Source of the DNA: Kitagawia praeruptora
Taxonomy: Eukaryota; Streptophyta; Magnoliopsida; Apiales; Apiaceae
Assembly (NCBI GenBank): GCA_037693485.1
Contig: CM075348.1
Location: 124,693,609-124,757,608, forward strand
Reading direction: 5' to 3'
Length of the DNA stretch: 64,000 nucleotides
Positions 43,017 through 52,869 of the stretch are shown here, piece by piece; the stretch's first letter is position 1; each line of letters opens with the position of its first letter. Under the pieces are notes generated by a model. It was not told the origin of the DNA, searched no databases, and was given only the letters and a program-made list of their open reading frames with translations. A program made the position numbers and the translations under genes.

Positions 43017-44498
43017 TGATAAGTGGATTTTATATCCACTTGGAACATTCTAAATCGGCTTAAATTGATTGTCTTGGACTCAAGTTTCTTGTAGTTTTGA
43101 TGTGTTTTGCTTAGTTGTGCAGGTTTACGAGAATGTTGATTAAGGTGGATGCTTCTACAATTTTTTGGGAATTAAATGATTAAAATTCGGATTTTCTGGG
43201 AAGGCTGCGCAGCTTATACTGTTTTGGCCATATCTGGAGTTCTGTAAGTCCGTTTTTAGCGATCTTACTGCCCACGCGAAGCTTGAGAGATTTTCTACAA
43301 CCTGGGATAGGAATCACGTGCAAGTAAAGTACTGAGTTAATTCGCGCAGGCAGACTTTGTGAAGCATGGCTGGGAAATTCCTGTTTTGCCCTTTTCGAGT
43401 TCTAATTATATTCCGGGCAGGTTTTAGCACCTTAATTAAATTCTAATTGTAATAGAATATTAAATATTTTTATTAGGCAAGAGGGAGAAACGTTTTTTTA
43501 TGTATAAACGTTCTACCCTTGTAATAAAACAGATACAGACGTTACATCTTTTAACCTAGTTCTATACAGAAGAGAGAAGAGGAGAAGGAATTCTTCCAAG
43601 CTAGTGACAAGCAAGGATTATTCTTGATACCTTTGTATTCTTCTATTGTGGGAGTTCAATTCTAAACTTTATTCTTCTTCTTTATTTTTACTTGTTGATT
43701 TTAGAATTATGTTTTCCAAAGAACCCATGATGACAATTAGGTCAATTATGGGCTAATTCGTTATCATGGGGTTTTAATGGATTTTGCTATGGATTCTAGT
43801 AATTGAGTGTTAATTATGCCTTGGTGTGTGATTGTACGTATTGATTGCCTAGTATGTTTATGCTTATTCGTTATAAGTGAGTCGCGAACACTTGTAATTG
43901 TTAGTTTAATCCTAGTGAATGCGAAAGTGGATCTAGGGTTTAGAACAATTCATGCTAGCATAGGTTTTTGCATGTGAAGAACATGTATTAATTTGTGATG
44001 TGATTCTAACCGTCTTGCATCGACTATGTGGTTTAATGGGTGCTTGATTTTCAACCGGTATGTGTTCAATTGCTATAGACATATAGGGACTACACATATT
44101 TGGTGACTACTTGACTTCTATCAATTGTGGATGATCAGTAGGATGGTATATGCACAACGAAAGTTGGTATGTATCAGTTTAGTGCATCTAATCAGTAATC
44201 AACTCGGTCACATGCTAGGCTAAAGGGCATAAGATTCTAGATGAAGTAGTAATTGAAGTTGAAATCCCATGTTTGTTTATTATAAGGTTTAAGTTAAGTT
44301 ATTTTCTCGTAATTGGCTTAGTTGGTAATCAATCATTAGTTAAATCAAACCAAAATTGTGATTGTCTTAGCAGTGAGTGTAAATCATTAGCTGGTGCATA
44401 AGTGAACATAACGAACAATTTGAGTCTCTGTGGGAACGAATCTTATTTACTCTGTATTACTTGTTGACCACGTTCTCTTGCGTGAATAAGTGCGAACA
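43017..44498 (+). repeat. 5' LTR of Athila-1
   Basis: It starts TGATAAGTGGATTTTATATC and ends GAATAAGTGCGAACA. The boundary is set by the PBS six bases later and by the ATTAC duplication. Confidence 0.92.
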
Positions 44499-44504
44499 AG
44501 TTTT

Positions 44505-44522
44505 TGGCGCCGCTGCCGGGGA
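44505..44522 (+). other. Primer-binding site of Athila-1
   Basis: TGGCGCCGCTGCCGGGGA is the characteristic Athila-lineage PBS, close to TGGCGCCGTTGCCGGGGA of other plants and usually ascribed to tRNA-Asp. Confidence 0.88.
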
Positions 44523-44602
44523 CTCGGTTCATTGTTTGTTTAGTTTATGATCTTGTCATCAATTTGGGTTAAATTCACTGACTCGGACGTTTTTTTTATT
44601 TG

Positions 44603-46003
44603 ATGGATTATTGGGAGCAGGAATTCGTAATTGTTTGTGAGCTGTGTGCAGGTGGACATTACACTCATCAATGTGAGTATAACAGAAACCGGCCAAATTT
44701 CAGCTGGGACTACAATCAGAGTGGTATGGAGCAATCTCAATATCCATTCTACCCGCTCCAAAATCAGCAGTTTGAAGATGAGCAATACAATCCAGGGGGA
44801 ATTCAGCAGCAACAGGGGCAACAATTTCAGCATCAGTATGCCCCAGTGCATCAACACTTTCAACCTCCTGAATTTCAGCAGCAGCAATTTCAGACTTGGT
44901 CTATCCAACAGTCGACCGAAGAAGCTGAATTAGAAGAATTGAGGTTGATGGCTAAAAGCAATGCATTGTCTCTCCAGAGAATAGGAGATCAGATTGGTCA
45001 AATTGCAAATGCATTGCAAACATTGAATCAAATTGCAAGTGACACAGAAGGCCTAGATGTAGAGGAGGAGGACAAGAACCTTACTATCAGTCTTGACTGG
45101 CCTTTCTTAGCCACGGGTGAGACCATGATCGTAGTTCATGAAGGAGAGTCTGAGGGCAAAGATGGGGAAGAAGTAGAACATGAAGCTGATAAGGAAGCAG
45201 AGTCGGAGGCAAACCAATCAGAAAATTCAGAATGTCCAGAAAATTCGATTCTGAATAATCAGCCGCAACCACTTCCTTTGCAATCTGAAAATTTTGAAGA
45301 ATCAGCCCAAGATCAAGAAAATTCCAAGGCTCAAGCGGCTATGCTATTTCCTTCGAAGGATGAAGAGTGTCTCAGTGTGGAAGATGATGAATTAGAAGAG
45401 CATGTTCAGTTGTTGAATGCCGCTTCGTTGCAATCTGACTTCGACCAGCTGGAGGCCGAAGAGGAAAAGAGTATCACTCCTGTTGACAAATCTACTCCGG
45501 AGAAGACTACAAAGATCATCCAAATCAATTTTCCTCCTCCATATCCACAGAGGCTTCAGAAGCAAACTCTAGCCATGAATTTGCCGGTGGAGGATGAGGA
45601 GTGTTTTAGCTTGAAATTGGTTGATGCAGGGCAGAGTAAAAAGTATGACACGGAGGAGGAGAAGGCAAAGCATGGCCAACTGAGGATTACAGTGCCTTGG
45701 TTAATAGGGTTACGTATTCCACATAAGTTGCTTGGAGTGGAAGATCTCTGGAATTCTCAGGTGCGCCTTAAGCCATCAATTGAAGGAGCTCCCGAACTTG
45801 AGCTAAAAACATTGCTAGTTCACCTGGGGTATGTTTCTTGTAATTCAAATCCTTTGCTTGCTATTGTTATTGCTGCTAACTTTTCAGGTAGGCGGGAGAA
45901 TGTTGTTAAGAGATCTTGTGAGGAGCGAATACGGGTAAAGCTTGTCGTTGAAGATGTCGCTCCAGAAAAGATCATTAAATGGCCTTATAGAGATGCGGTG
46001 TAG
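44603..46003 (+). CDS. Gag-derived ORF of Athila-1 (466 aa)
   Basis: From ATG 44603 the frame is open for 466 residues. Near the N-terminus CELCAGGHYTHQC is a zinc-knuckle-like C-x2-C-x3-H-x4-C followed by NRNRPNFSWDYNQ, both familiar from the C-terminal part of Athila Gag. The capsid domain that should precede the knuckle is missing. Residues 40-105 are Gln-rich, and 108-145 form a helix like the Athila coiled segment (EEAELEELRLMAKSN, GDQIGQIANALQTL). Residues 150-310 are very acidic, and the end (LLGVEDLWNSQVRLKP) matches nothing I recognise. The intact frame in a young element hints that the product is kept, perhaps as an RNA-binding helper; this is inference. Confidence 0.65.
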   Translation: MDYWEQEFVIVCELCAGGHYTHQCEYNRNRPNFSWDYNQSGMEQSQYPFYPLQNQQFEDEQYNPGGIQQQQGQQFQHQYAPVHQHFQPPEFQQQQFQTWSIQQSTEEAELEELRLMAKSNALSLQRIGDQIGQIANALQTLNQIASDTEGLDVEEEDKNLTISLDWPFLATGETMIVVHEGESEGKDGEEVEHEADKEAESEANQSENSECPENSILNNQPQPLPLQSENFEESAQDQENSKAQAAMLFPSKDEECLSVEDDELEEHVQLLNAASLQSDFDQLEAEEEKSITPVDKSTPEKTTKIIQINFPPPYPQRLQKQTLAMNLPVEDEECFSLKLVDAGQSKKYDTEEEKAKHGQLRITVPWLIGLRIPHKLLGVEDLWNSQVRLKPSIEGAPELELKTLLVHLGYVSCNSNPLLAIVIAANFSGRRENVVKRSCEERIRVKLVVEDVAPEKIIKWPYRDAV

Positions 46004-46130
46004 AAAATTTTCAAGATGAAAATTGTGGCCAAGTCTAGCTAAAGACGTTAAAGAAAGGCGCTTCGTGGGAGGCAACCCATGCATTAGTATAGAAAAAAAA
46101 AAAAGAGAAAACAAAATTTTGAGTGTTGGG

Positions 46131-46163
<33 letters not shown>

Positions 46164-46547
46164 AAAAATGAAAAAATCGAATTTTTTGGGTGTCACGCAG
46201 GAGCAACCTGCGTTACAGGGCAATTTGCGCGCCTGTTGCGCAAGTTGCGCCTGCGCAACTGGAAGGGAGGCAGTTTGCGGCCCAGTGGCGCAGCTTGCAT
46301 ATGCGTTTCTGGATGTGAGGCAGTTTGCCCTCACGGGCGCAGCTGGCGCGTGGGCAGTGCTTTTAAGAAATTTTTTTTTTCTTCCGGTTGTTCAGTGTGG
46401 TGCGGCTGTGTATATATATAATAGTAAATTCTTTCTACACCCCATTCTTTTTATACCCCCATTCTAAACCTAATTCTAATCCTTTTTCAATTCCAAAACC
46501 TTCCATCTTTTCTCCAAAAATTCTAAACCTTTTTCTATTCTATTTCA

Positions 46548-46548
<1 letters not shown>

Positions 46549-46585
<37 letters not shown>

Positions 46586-46616
46586 GTTATTTACTATGTA
46601 TTATTATTATTATTAT

Positions 46617-46655
<39 letters not shown>

Positions 46656-46710
46656 TTAGTATTATTTTTTATTTTTTATTTTTTATTTCTTTTTATTATT
46701 ATTATTATTA
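46549..46710. repeat. (ATT)n microsatellite cluster
   Basis: Three long ATT/TTA runs are separated by short interruptions (46551-46585, 46600-46650, 46694-46712). They create long spurious frames of Ile, Leu and Tyr. Confidence 0.95.
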
Positions 46711-47639
46711 TTTGTATATACCCACCTATACATACAAATCCAATTCCTCTTCTATTTTATTTATATCTCTAAATATTCAATTCTAAAGAGGAATTTATTG
46801 CAAGTTCACCTCTTTGATTCGTATTGGGTAAATCTTTTTCTCTAATCTTTATTACGAATTTGTGTTCTTGTCAATTGTGGATTTTGTAGTATTCAGGCAA
46901 GGTGGCCAGTCTATGGAGCTCGTGCGCAATATCCTCCACCAGATTCATTCGAGGATGAGGCATTGCAGGTATGTTTCTGCTATCCCTTGTATTACTTTCC
47001 ATTCAATGGGGACATTGAATATGTTAAGTTTGGGGGTGGTTTGAGGGATTAGTAGTTGTATATATATTGTTGTATTTTGTGTTCATATAGGATATCATGT
47101 TTGCATAGTAGTGATAGTTCATGCATGATTGTTATGTTTGTATTATCTACGTTTGTTTCATATAGGACATTTTGTTTTATTTTCGTTTTATTTTCGTATA
47201 CCATGTGAGTTTTCATTTAGTTGCATTTTCATGGCATGCATATTTCATGATCCCTTAGGACGAGCTGATTCTGATTGATAGGTGGATGTTGATTTAGGTG
47301 TGATGATGATGAGTAGAGGGCTGATTTATAGTTTCTATGAAATTGACTTGCATGTTACGGGAACAAAATTTTTTACACAGTCTCATTGGGGTGCTTTTGG
47401 GCTAGGTTAGGGTCATGCCTGTGGGATGTTTTGAGATTTAATCACTTGTTTATATTTAGAATTTTCGTTATTCCCTTTATAGCGTAGGGACATTAAAGTC
47501 TAAGTTTGGGGGAAACCAGGAATTTTCATGCTAGTTGTTAATATGTGTCAATAATGGCTAGGCGTCAAATGGCTAGTAGCCAGCTCATATTTATGTGAGT
47601 AGTCTAGGGTTGGAAATGAGAAAGGCTCATTCCAGATTA

Positions 47640-47704
47640 AAACCTTAAAAAAAAAAAAAAAAGAAAAAAAAGAAAAAAAAAGAAAAAAAAAGGAAAAAAA
47701 AAAG
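47640..47704. repeat. A-rich simple sequence
   Basis: Runs of A interrupted by single G lie within the Athila-1 3' region. The Athila-2 equivalent (52016-52038) is a shorter T-rich run on the plus strand. Confidence 0.9.
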
Positions 47705-48448
47705 AGTCTAGTATTGTTTGTTAATGCATAATTAACCAGAGTGAGCTCTTTAATACTCGAGTAATTAAGTCTGAGGGGACTTAGTCCTAGTGACCTAAGG
47801 CTTTATAGTCTGGGATCCTGCTGACCTAACACTCGCTACATGGGTATTATTGTATAAGCCTTTTGGGGTCTCATTCATTGCACGGTTAAATAAGCATGCG
47901 TATTGTATATGTAGTGTCGTAGTATAGTAATAAAGCATGAGTTTCTGTCTACCTTGGATAAGGGTGGAGGTGTTCCTAGGCTATGGAGTGTCTACAGTCT
48001 ATTCTAGTTATAAACCTGTGATTGTCTTGACGGAAAGCATGTATGATTTTTGACCTAGTTCTGGGGGTATTTCTGGTGAGCATCGCACACACACACGTTT
48101 CTGTTCATGTATTTGTTAGTATACGGGGATTTAGTCGAGCTCTGCTTGGATTTGTTACATTCTTTGAGATATTTGCTTGTTAGTTGGTTTTGGTGAGTTT
48201 GAAGGGGATCTTGCATTTTTTCATATTAGTTGCATTCATGCATTGCATTGCATTAGGTTAAATGGATTTTGTGGGTACATTCGCTATAGGCCCTCACGAG
48301 ACCTTACTCGTCCACTAGGGCTGCCTAGGGGTTTAAAGGGCTTGTTGCATATGCCAAATGCAACCGTGATCACCTACGGAAGTGGTACTAGTTAGTTAGT
48401 TGTAATTGTTAATGCTTGAGGACAAGCATCGGTTTAAGTTTGGGGGTG

Positions 48449-49930
48449 TGATAAGTGGATTTTATATCCACTTGGAACATTCTAAATCGGCTTAAATTGA
48501 TTGTCTTGGACTCAAGTTTCTTGTAGTTTTGATGTGTTTTGCTTAGTTGTGCAGGTTTACGAGAATGTTGATTAAGGTGGATGCTTCTACAATTTTTTGG
48601 GAATTAAATGATTAAAATTCGGATTTTCTGGGAAGGCTGCGCAGCTTATACTGTTTTGGCCATATCTGGAGTTCTGTAAGTCCGTTTTTAGCGATCTTAC
48701 TGCCCACGCGAAGTTTGAGAGATTTTCTACAACCTGGGATAGGAATCACGTGCAAGTAAAGTACTGAGTTAATTCGCGCAGGCAGACTTTGTGAAGCATG
48801 GCTGGGAAATTCCTGTTTTGCCCTTTTCGAGTTCTAATTATATTCCGGGCAGGTTTTAGCACCTTAATTAAATTCTAATTGTAATAGAATATTAAATATT
48901 TTTATTAGGCAAGAGGGAGAAACGTTTTTTTATGTATAAACGTTCTACCCTTGTAATAAAACAGATACAGACGTTACATCTTTTAACCTAGTTCTATACA
49001 GAAGAGAGAAGAGGAGAAGGAATTCTTCCAAGCTAGTGACAAGCAAGGATTATTCTTGATACCTTTGTATTCTTCTATTGTGGGAGTTCAATTCTAAACT
49101 TTATTCTTCTTCTTTATTTTTACTTGTTGATTTTAGAATTATGTTTTCCAAAGAACCCATGATGACAATTAGGTCAATTATGGGCTAATTCGTTATCATG
49201 GGGTTTTAATGGATTTTGCTATGGATTCTAGTAATTGAGTGTTAATTATGCCTTGGTGTGTGATTGTACGTATTGATTGCCTAGTATGTTTATGCTTATT
49301 CGTTATAAGTGAGTCGCGAACACTTGTAATTGTTAGTTTAATCCTAGTGAATGCGAAAGTGGATCTAGGGTTTAGAACAATTCATGCTAGCATAGGTTTT
49401 TGCATGTGAAGAACATGTATTAATTTGTGATGTGATTCTAACCGTCTTGCATCGACTATGTGGTTTAATGGGTGCTTGATTTTCAACCGGTATGTGTTCA
49501 ATTGCTATAGACATATAGGGACTACACATATTTGGTGACTACTTGACTTCTATCAATTGTGGATGATCAGTAGGATGGTATATGCACAACGAAAGTTGGT
49601 ATGTATCAGTTTAGTGCATCTAATCAGTAATCAACTCGGTCACATGCTAGGCTAAAGGGCATAAGATTCTAGATGAAGTAGTAATTGAAGTTGAAATCCC
49701 ATGTTTGTTTATTATAAGGTTTAAGTTAAGTTATTTTCTCGTAATTGGCTTAGTTGGTAATCAATCATTAGTTAAATCAAACCAAAATTGTGATTGTCTT
49801 AGCAGTGAGTGTAAATCATTAGCTGGTGCATAAGTGAACATAACGAACAATTTGAGTCTCTGTGGGAACGAATCTTATTTACTCTGTATTACTTGTTGAC
49901 CACGTTCTCTTGCGTGAATAAGTGCGAACA
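48449..49930 (+). repeat. 3' LTR of Athila-1
   Basis: Same ends and length as the 5' LTR. TGGGGGTG immediately precedes it and ATTAC follows at 49931-49935. Confidence 0.92.
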
Positions 49931-49935
49931 ATTAC

Positions 49936-50724
49936 ATCATTTTCATGCCAGAAATTCTTAATGAAGAAAAGAGGTAAAATATGATAATAATAATTCATTC
50001 ATATGTTAAAATGGTTATCAAATATTCGTATTTGTTTTGACGAAATTCAGAAGTTTAAATTTTTGGAACTAGAAAGCATATACATTGTAAATGTGAAAGC
50101 AAACATAAGCAAAAATATCAGATTAAAGATGCAGAAAGCACTTAAAAGTACAAATCAACAAGAAGATTGAAACTATAACTAATAAAAACTACTGAGTCCT
50201 CCGAGTATAGGTCTTTTTACCATCAATAGATCGAAATAGGCGGGCTGCTGCATCTAAGATATAAAGTATTGTCCTAGAGCCAGTGCCCCTCAATAGCACT
50301 TCAAAAATACTTGAGTATAAACACAAGGTGGAATGCATTATTTTTGTACTTAAGCTTTTTTAGTAAAGGATGTAAAGTCACCTTGCATCGACTGGCCTTA
50401 GCAGTTGCGGCTAAAGGGAGTTCTGCAAAACAGTGCTTTCTACCAAAAACGACAAGACTAAATTTGGTTATAAACCCTCCTAGTAGTCAATGGAATGAAA
50501 ATATGCAACTCCAAATAAAAAGACAAAAGAAAGGAATAACAGCTTTATCTCATATATCAGATACACTAGATTACTGAAATTTAATCAGAAAATCTGCAAG
50601 ATTCCTGGTTCACTCAGATACATAATCATCAATTTACTATGTGAGCACCATGAAAAGAAACAAGAAGATTATAAAAGATGGGCAGCACTAATAAGTGGAT
50701 GCAATAGACATAATAAGATATTAC
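49936..50724 (-). other. CACTA interior, intron-like sequence with possible exon scraps
   Basis: This lies downstream (minus direction) of the HD-ZIP III exon ending at 50725. The minus strand includes short open pieces such as LRGTGSRTILYILDAAARLF near 50270 and a frame around 50400, but none matches the next HD-ZIP III exon. In particular the other half of the miR165/166 site (CCTGGTCC) was not found. Confidence 0.45.
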
Positions 50725-50815
50725 CTTCATTCCAGGCATTTGGACCCACTCTACAGCAGTTCCAGTAACCTTAGAAATAAACTCTGTTAAAGTTTCTTCT
50801 GCAATGGCCAAGAGC
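50725..50815 (-). pseudogene. Captured HD-ZIP III exon, START domain start, half of miR165/166 site
   Basis: The minus strand, after TATTTCCAG, reads GLLAIAEETLTEFISKVTGT then AVEWVQMPGMK and ends AATGAAG/GTAATATC. This is the start of the START domain of class III HD-ZIP factors. In these genes the microRNA165/166 target straddles the exon junction after ATGAAG. Here CTGGAATGAAG, the 5' half, is present and is followed by an intron donor, exactly as in the parental gene. The neighbouring exon fragment at 50897-50994 is in phase with it. The copy retains introns, so capture was at DNA level. No homeobox, leucine zipper or complete START is present. Confidence 0.85.
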
Positions 50816-50896
50816 CTGGAAATATATACATACAATAAATTTAAGGCCCACATTTACAGATCAAAAAATAACTCAATTGCCGTAAACAAGACTAAC

Positions 50897-50994
50897 CCTG
50901 CAGGACTAGCATCTCTTGGGGGATGCTGTTTCAAGTTGTGTTGACCACTAGTCACCACTGATTCACAACTGGTGTCTTTGGAAAGAAGACCACT
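50897..50994 (-). pseudogene. Captured HD-ZIP III exon preceding the START domain
   Basis: The minus strand, after TGTTGCAG, reads SGLLSKDTSCESVVTSGQHN and then LKQHPPRDASPAG, ending AGG/GTTAGTC. CESVVT..QH..RDASPAG is the well-known linker between leucine zipper and START in the PHB/PHV/REV/ATHB15 family. Splice borders are intact and the phase joins correctly to 50815. The open frame without stops suggests a fairly recent capture. Confidence 0.85.
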
Positions 50995-51115
50995 CTGCAA
51001 CATGAAAAATAAAAAAAGAAGAATTATCAACCTTTAAAATGTTTACAAAATTACAAAAGAAAAAATATGCTGAGAATAACTTAAGGATGGATCATATAAT
51101 TGTTTATCAAGAATC

Positions 51116-51195
51116 TCACATTTTGAGTAATGAACTTGGGACAAACTTCTCCACCTCCTCAGTTAATGTGTTTGCAGAGAGCTTTAGGCTATCTA
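51116..51195 (-). pseudogene. Captured exon-like piece, gene unknown
   Basis: After TTTTTTCTTGTAG the minus strand reads SLKLSANTLTEEVEKFVPSS and LLKM, then a stop. The acceptor-like border and absence of repeats suggest another captured exon, possibly the 5' source of the chimera. Not recognised. Confidence 0.35.
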
Positions 51196-51770
51196 CAAGA
51201 AAAAAACAAGAAAAACAAGAAATTAACAAGAACCAAAAATACAAACAAGAAACACACAAGTAATACAAACAAAAACACGGAAACTGAAAAATACACACAA
51301 AAATCTACAAGAAAAACAAGAAATTAACACAAAAACTTACTAATTGCAGATTTAGGGATGACGATATAAGCTTCCTCTTCTCTATTTCGATTTAGAGATT
51401 AATTAGGGTTTAATTAGAGAAAAGTGAGGGTTTAATTTAGAGAGAGAGAGAGATACGGGTGAGAGAGAGGGTCGAGTGAGAGAGAGAGAGGGTCGAGAGA
51501 TGAGCGAGAGTGAGAGAGAGATGAACGAGAGTGAGAGAGATGAGAGAGAGGGATAAGTGAGAGAGAGAGATGAGGGTCGAGTGAGAGGGATGAGTTATGT
51601 TGATTGTTGAGTCTCTGTGACTCTGTGTTAGTGTCTGTGTGTTGTGTTTCTTTTTTGTTTTCTTTTTTGTTATTTTTGGTAAGCCGGTCAAAAACAATGT
51701 AGAAATCCCGCTCAACAAATTTGACAAGCTTAAGCCCGCCAATTTTTTGGGTCCAAAAGTTAAATTTTTT
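51196..51770. repeat. Low-complexity GA/CA-rich sequence in the CACTA element
   Basis: ACAAGAAA-type repeats (51196-51330) and (GA)n with GAGAGAGAG and GTCGAG units (51440-51600) fill this stretch. On the minus strand it resembles a CT-rich 5' leader followed by ATTAGGGTTTA. The open frames it creates are Ser/Leu-rich artefacts. Confidence 0.8.
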
Positions 51771-51949
51771 GCAACAATTTAAGAAAATTGTTGCAATAGA
51801 CAAAATGTTTTTAATTCTCTTAAGTTTTTTCAATGCTATTGCAATGTTTTTCAAAGGCGTTGCAATTTATCTAATTTGGTTTCTCAATAGCAACGTTTTT
51901 CGACAAACCTTCAAAAATATGGTTGCAATAGCCGTTTTATGGTGTAGTG
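51771..51949. repeat. CACTA subterminal repeats and right terminal inverted repeat
   Basis: Words such as TTGCAACAATT, TTGTTGCAATAG, TTGCAATG and AGCAACG occur every 15-30 bp. They are followed by the complement of CACTACACCATAAAACG at 51933-51949. The next three bases, ATT, are the target duplication. Confidence 0.85.
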
Positions 51950-52540
51950 ATTGCTCGAGTATTAAAGAGCTCACCCTGGTTAATTCTGCATTTAACAATT
52001 GAAACTTTTGACTCTTTTTTTTCTCTCTCTTTTTTTATATACGCAATCTGGAATGAGAATTCTCATCCAACCCTAGACTACTCATAAAGATATGAGCCGG
52101 CTACTAGCCATTTGATGCCTAGCCATTATTGACAACTATTAACAACTAGCATGAAATCCCTGGTTTCCCCCAAAATTAGACTTTAGTGCACCTACGCCAT
52201 CAAGGGAATAACGAAAATTCTAAATATAAACAAGTGATTAAATCTAAAACAACCAAACAAGCATAACCTCAACCTAGCCCAAAAGCAACCGATAAGGCTG
52301 TGTAAAAATTGTGTCTCTGAAGCATGCAAGACGATTTCATAAGAACTATAAATCAACCCTCTATTCATCATTACCACACCCAAATTTACATCTACCTACC
52401 AATCAGAATTACCTCATCCTAAGAGATCATGAAATACGCATGCTATGCAAATGCAACTATATAAACTCACATGGAATAAAAACAAAATAACAAAATGTCC
52501 TATATGAAACAAACATGCAATAATACGAACAAAACATAAA
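51950..52540 (-). mobile_element. Athila-2 internal 3' region, second piece
   Basis: It resumes the Athila-2 sequence across the CACTA insertion: GCTCGAGTATTAAAGAGCTC here corresponds to the complement of 47740-47765. Homology to Athila-1 continues leftwards in Athila-1 to about 47145. Beyond 52540 the similarity stops abruptly, so the 5' half of Athila-2, with its coding part and 5' LTR, has been lost. Confidence 0.8.
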
Positions 52541-52869
52541 GTTTTCTCTTTTGCCAATCTGTGTTCTTCATACTCAAATTTTATTATTTTTTCTTTAAAA
52601 TTTTCAAATCTTAGAGTTTTTTATTTTCTTCAAATAAATATTAAAGTTTATCTGATAAAAATCAAATTCAATATAAATATAATCTTAATAAATATTATCT
52701 CTCTACTTTTTCTTCCAGCCGCCTCCTCCTTCATCAAATCGACAAAACCAGTGGAAGCCCCAAATCCTTTAATTTATTTGTTTTGCTTTTGTTTTCTTCA
52801 ATAATCTCCTATTTTGGGTTAAGGTTTTATATCCATATAGGGTGTTTGGTTTTGTTTTTTAGATCTCTA
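52541..52869. other. AT-rich DNA, nothing recognised
   Basis: AT-rich sequence with one short pyrimidine-rich patch (52714-52735). No frame, terminal repeat or homology to neighbouring elements was noticed. Confidence 0.6.

Larger units (their letters stand above)
46004..48448 (+). other. Non-coding 3' internal region of Athila-1
   Basis: It starts with GCGCTTCGTGGGAGGCAACC (46059), a block typical of Athila/Tat elements after the coding region. It continues with A-runs (46090-46166), a TTGCGC-rich segment (46205-46345), ATT microsatellites (46549-46710), a conserved part (47160-48448) shared with Athila-2, A-rich sequence (47646-47704) and the polypurine tract TTTGGGGGTG before the LTR. Open frames here are products of low complexity. 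Conservation of 47160-48448 between two divergent relatives suggests a cis role such as packaging or priming. Confidence 0.75.
43017..49930 (+). mobile_element. Athila-like Ty3/gypsy element, non-autonomous and very young (Athila-1)
   Basis: Two 1482-bp LTRs (43017-44498, 48449-49930) show only one noticed difference (C/T at 43279 against 48711). Both are TG...CA with 5-bp duplication ATTAC (43012-43016 and 49931-49935). The PBS TGGCGCCGCTGCCGGGGA is the Athila-type site and the polypurine tract is TTTGGGGGTG. The internal 3950 bp contain a single gag-derived ORF and no protease, RT, RNase H or integrase. It must have been moved by enzymes supplied in trans. It lies inside the CACTA element, which lies inside its relative Athila-2. 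Confidence 0.9.
40446..51949 (-). mobile_element. CACTA (En/Spm) transposon carrying host gene fragments (Pack-CACTA)
   Basis: The ends are perfect 17-bp inverted repeats CACTACACCATAAAACG (40446-40462 and complement at 51933-51949), matching further inward with few mismatches. A 3-bp duplication ATT lies on both sides (40443-40445, 51950-51952). Subterminal zones (to about 40800 and from about 51770) are full of TTGCAA(C/T) words, the usual transposase-binding layout of CACTA elements. No transposase gene is visible, so it is non-autonomous. Between the ends lie exon-like fragments of at least two plant genes in minus orientation (HD-ZIP III and CASP-like), plus the later Athila-1 insertion. 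Without that insertion it would be about 4.6 kb. Strand follows the captured exons. Confidence 0.88.

Noticed and set aside
46035..46467. Lys- or Phe-rich frames across A-runs on either strand
   Set aside because: They are created by poly-A stretches and the GCGCAA-rich segment; they differ between strands and show no motif.
46388..46786. Long open frames in the ATT-rich region
   Set aside because: The predicted proteins are runs of Ile, Leu and Tyr produced by the (ATT)n microsatellite; no start context or domain.
50725..50994. A genuine HD-ZIP III host gene
   Set aside because: Only a few exons are present, the homeobox and zipper are missing, and the pieces lie between CACTA termini with target duplication; capture by a transposon explains them.
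51432..51854. Ser/Leu/His-rich minus-strand frames
   Set aside because: They translate the (GA)n and GTCGAG low-complexity array of the CACTA element.
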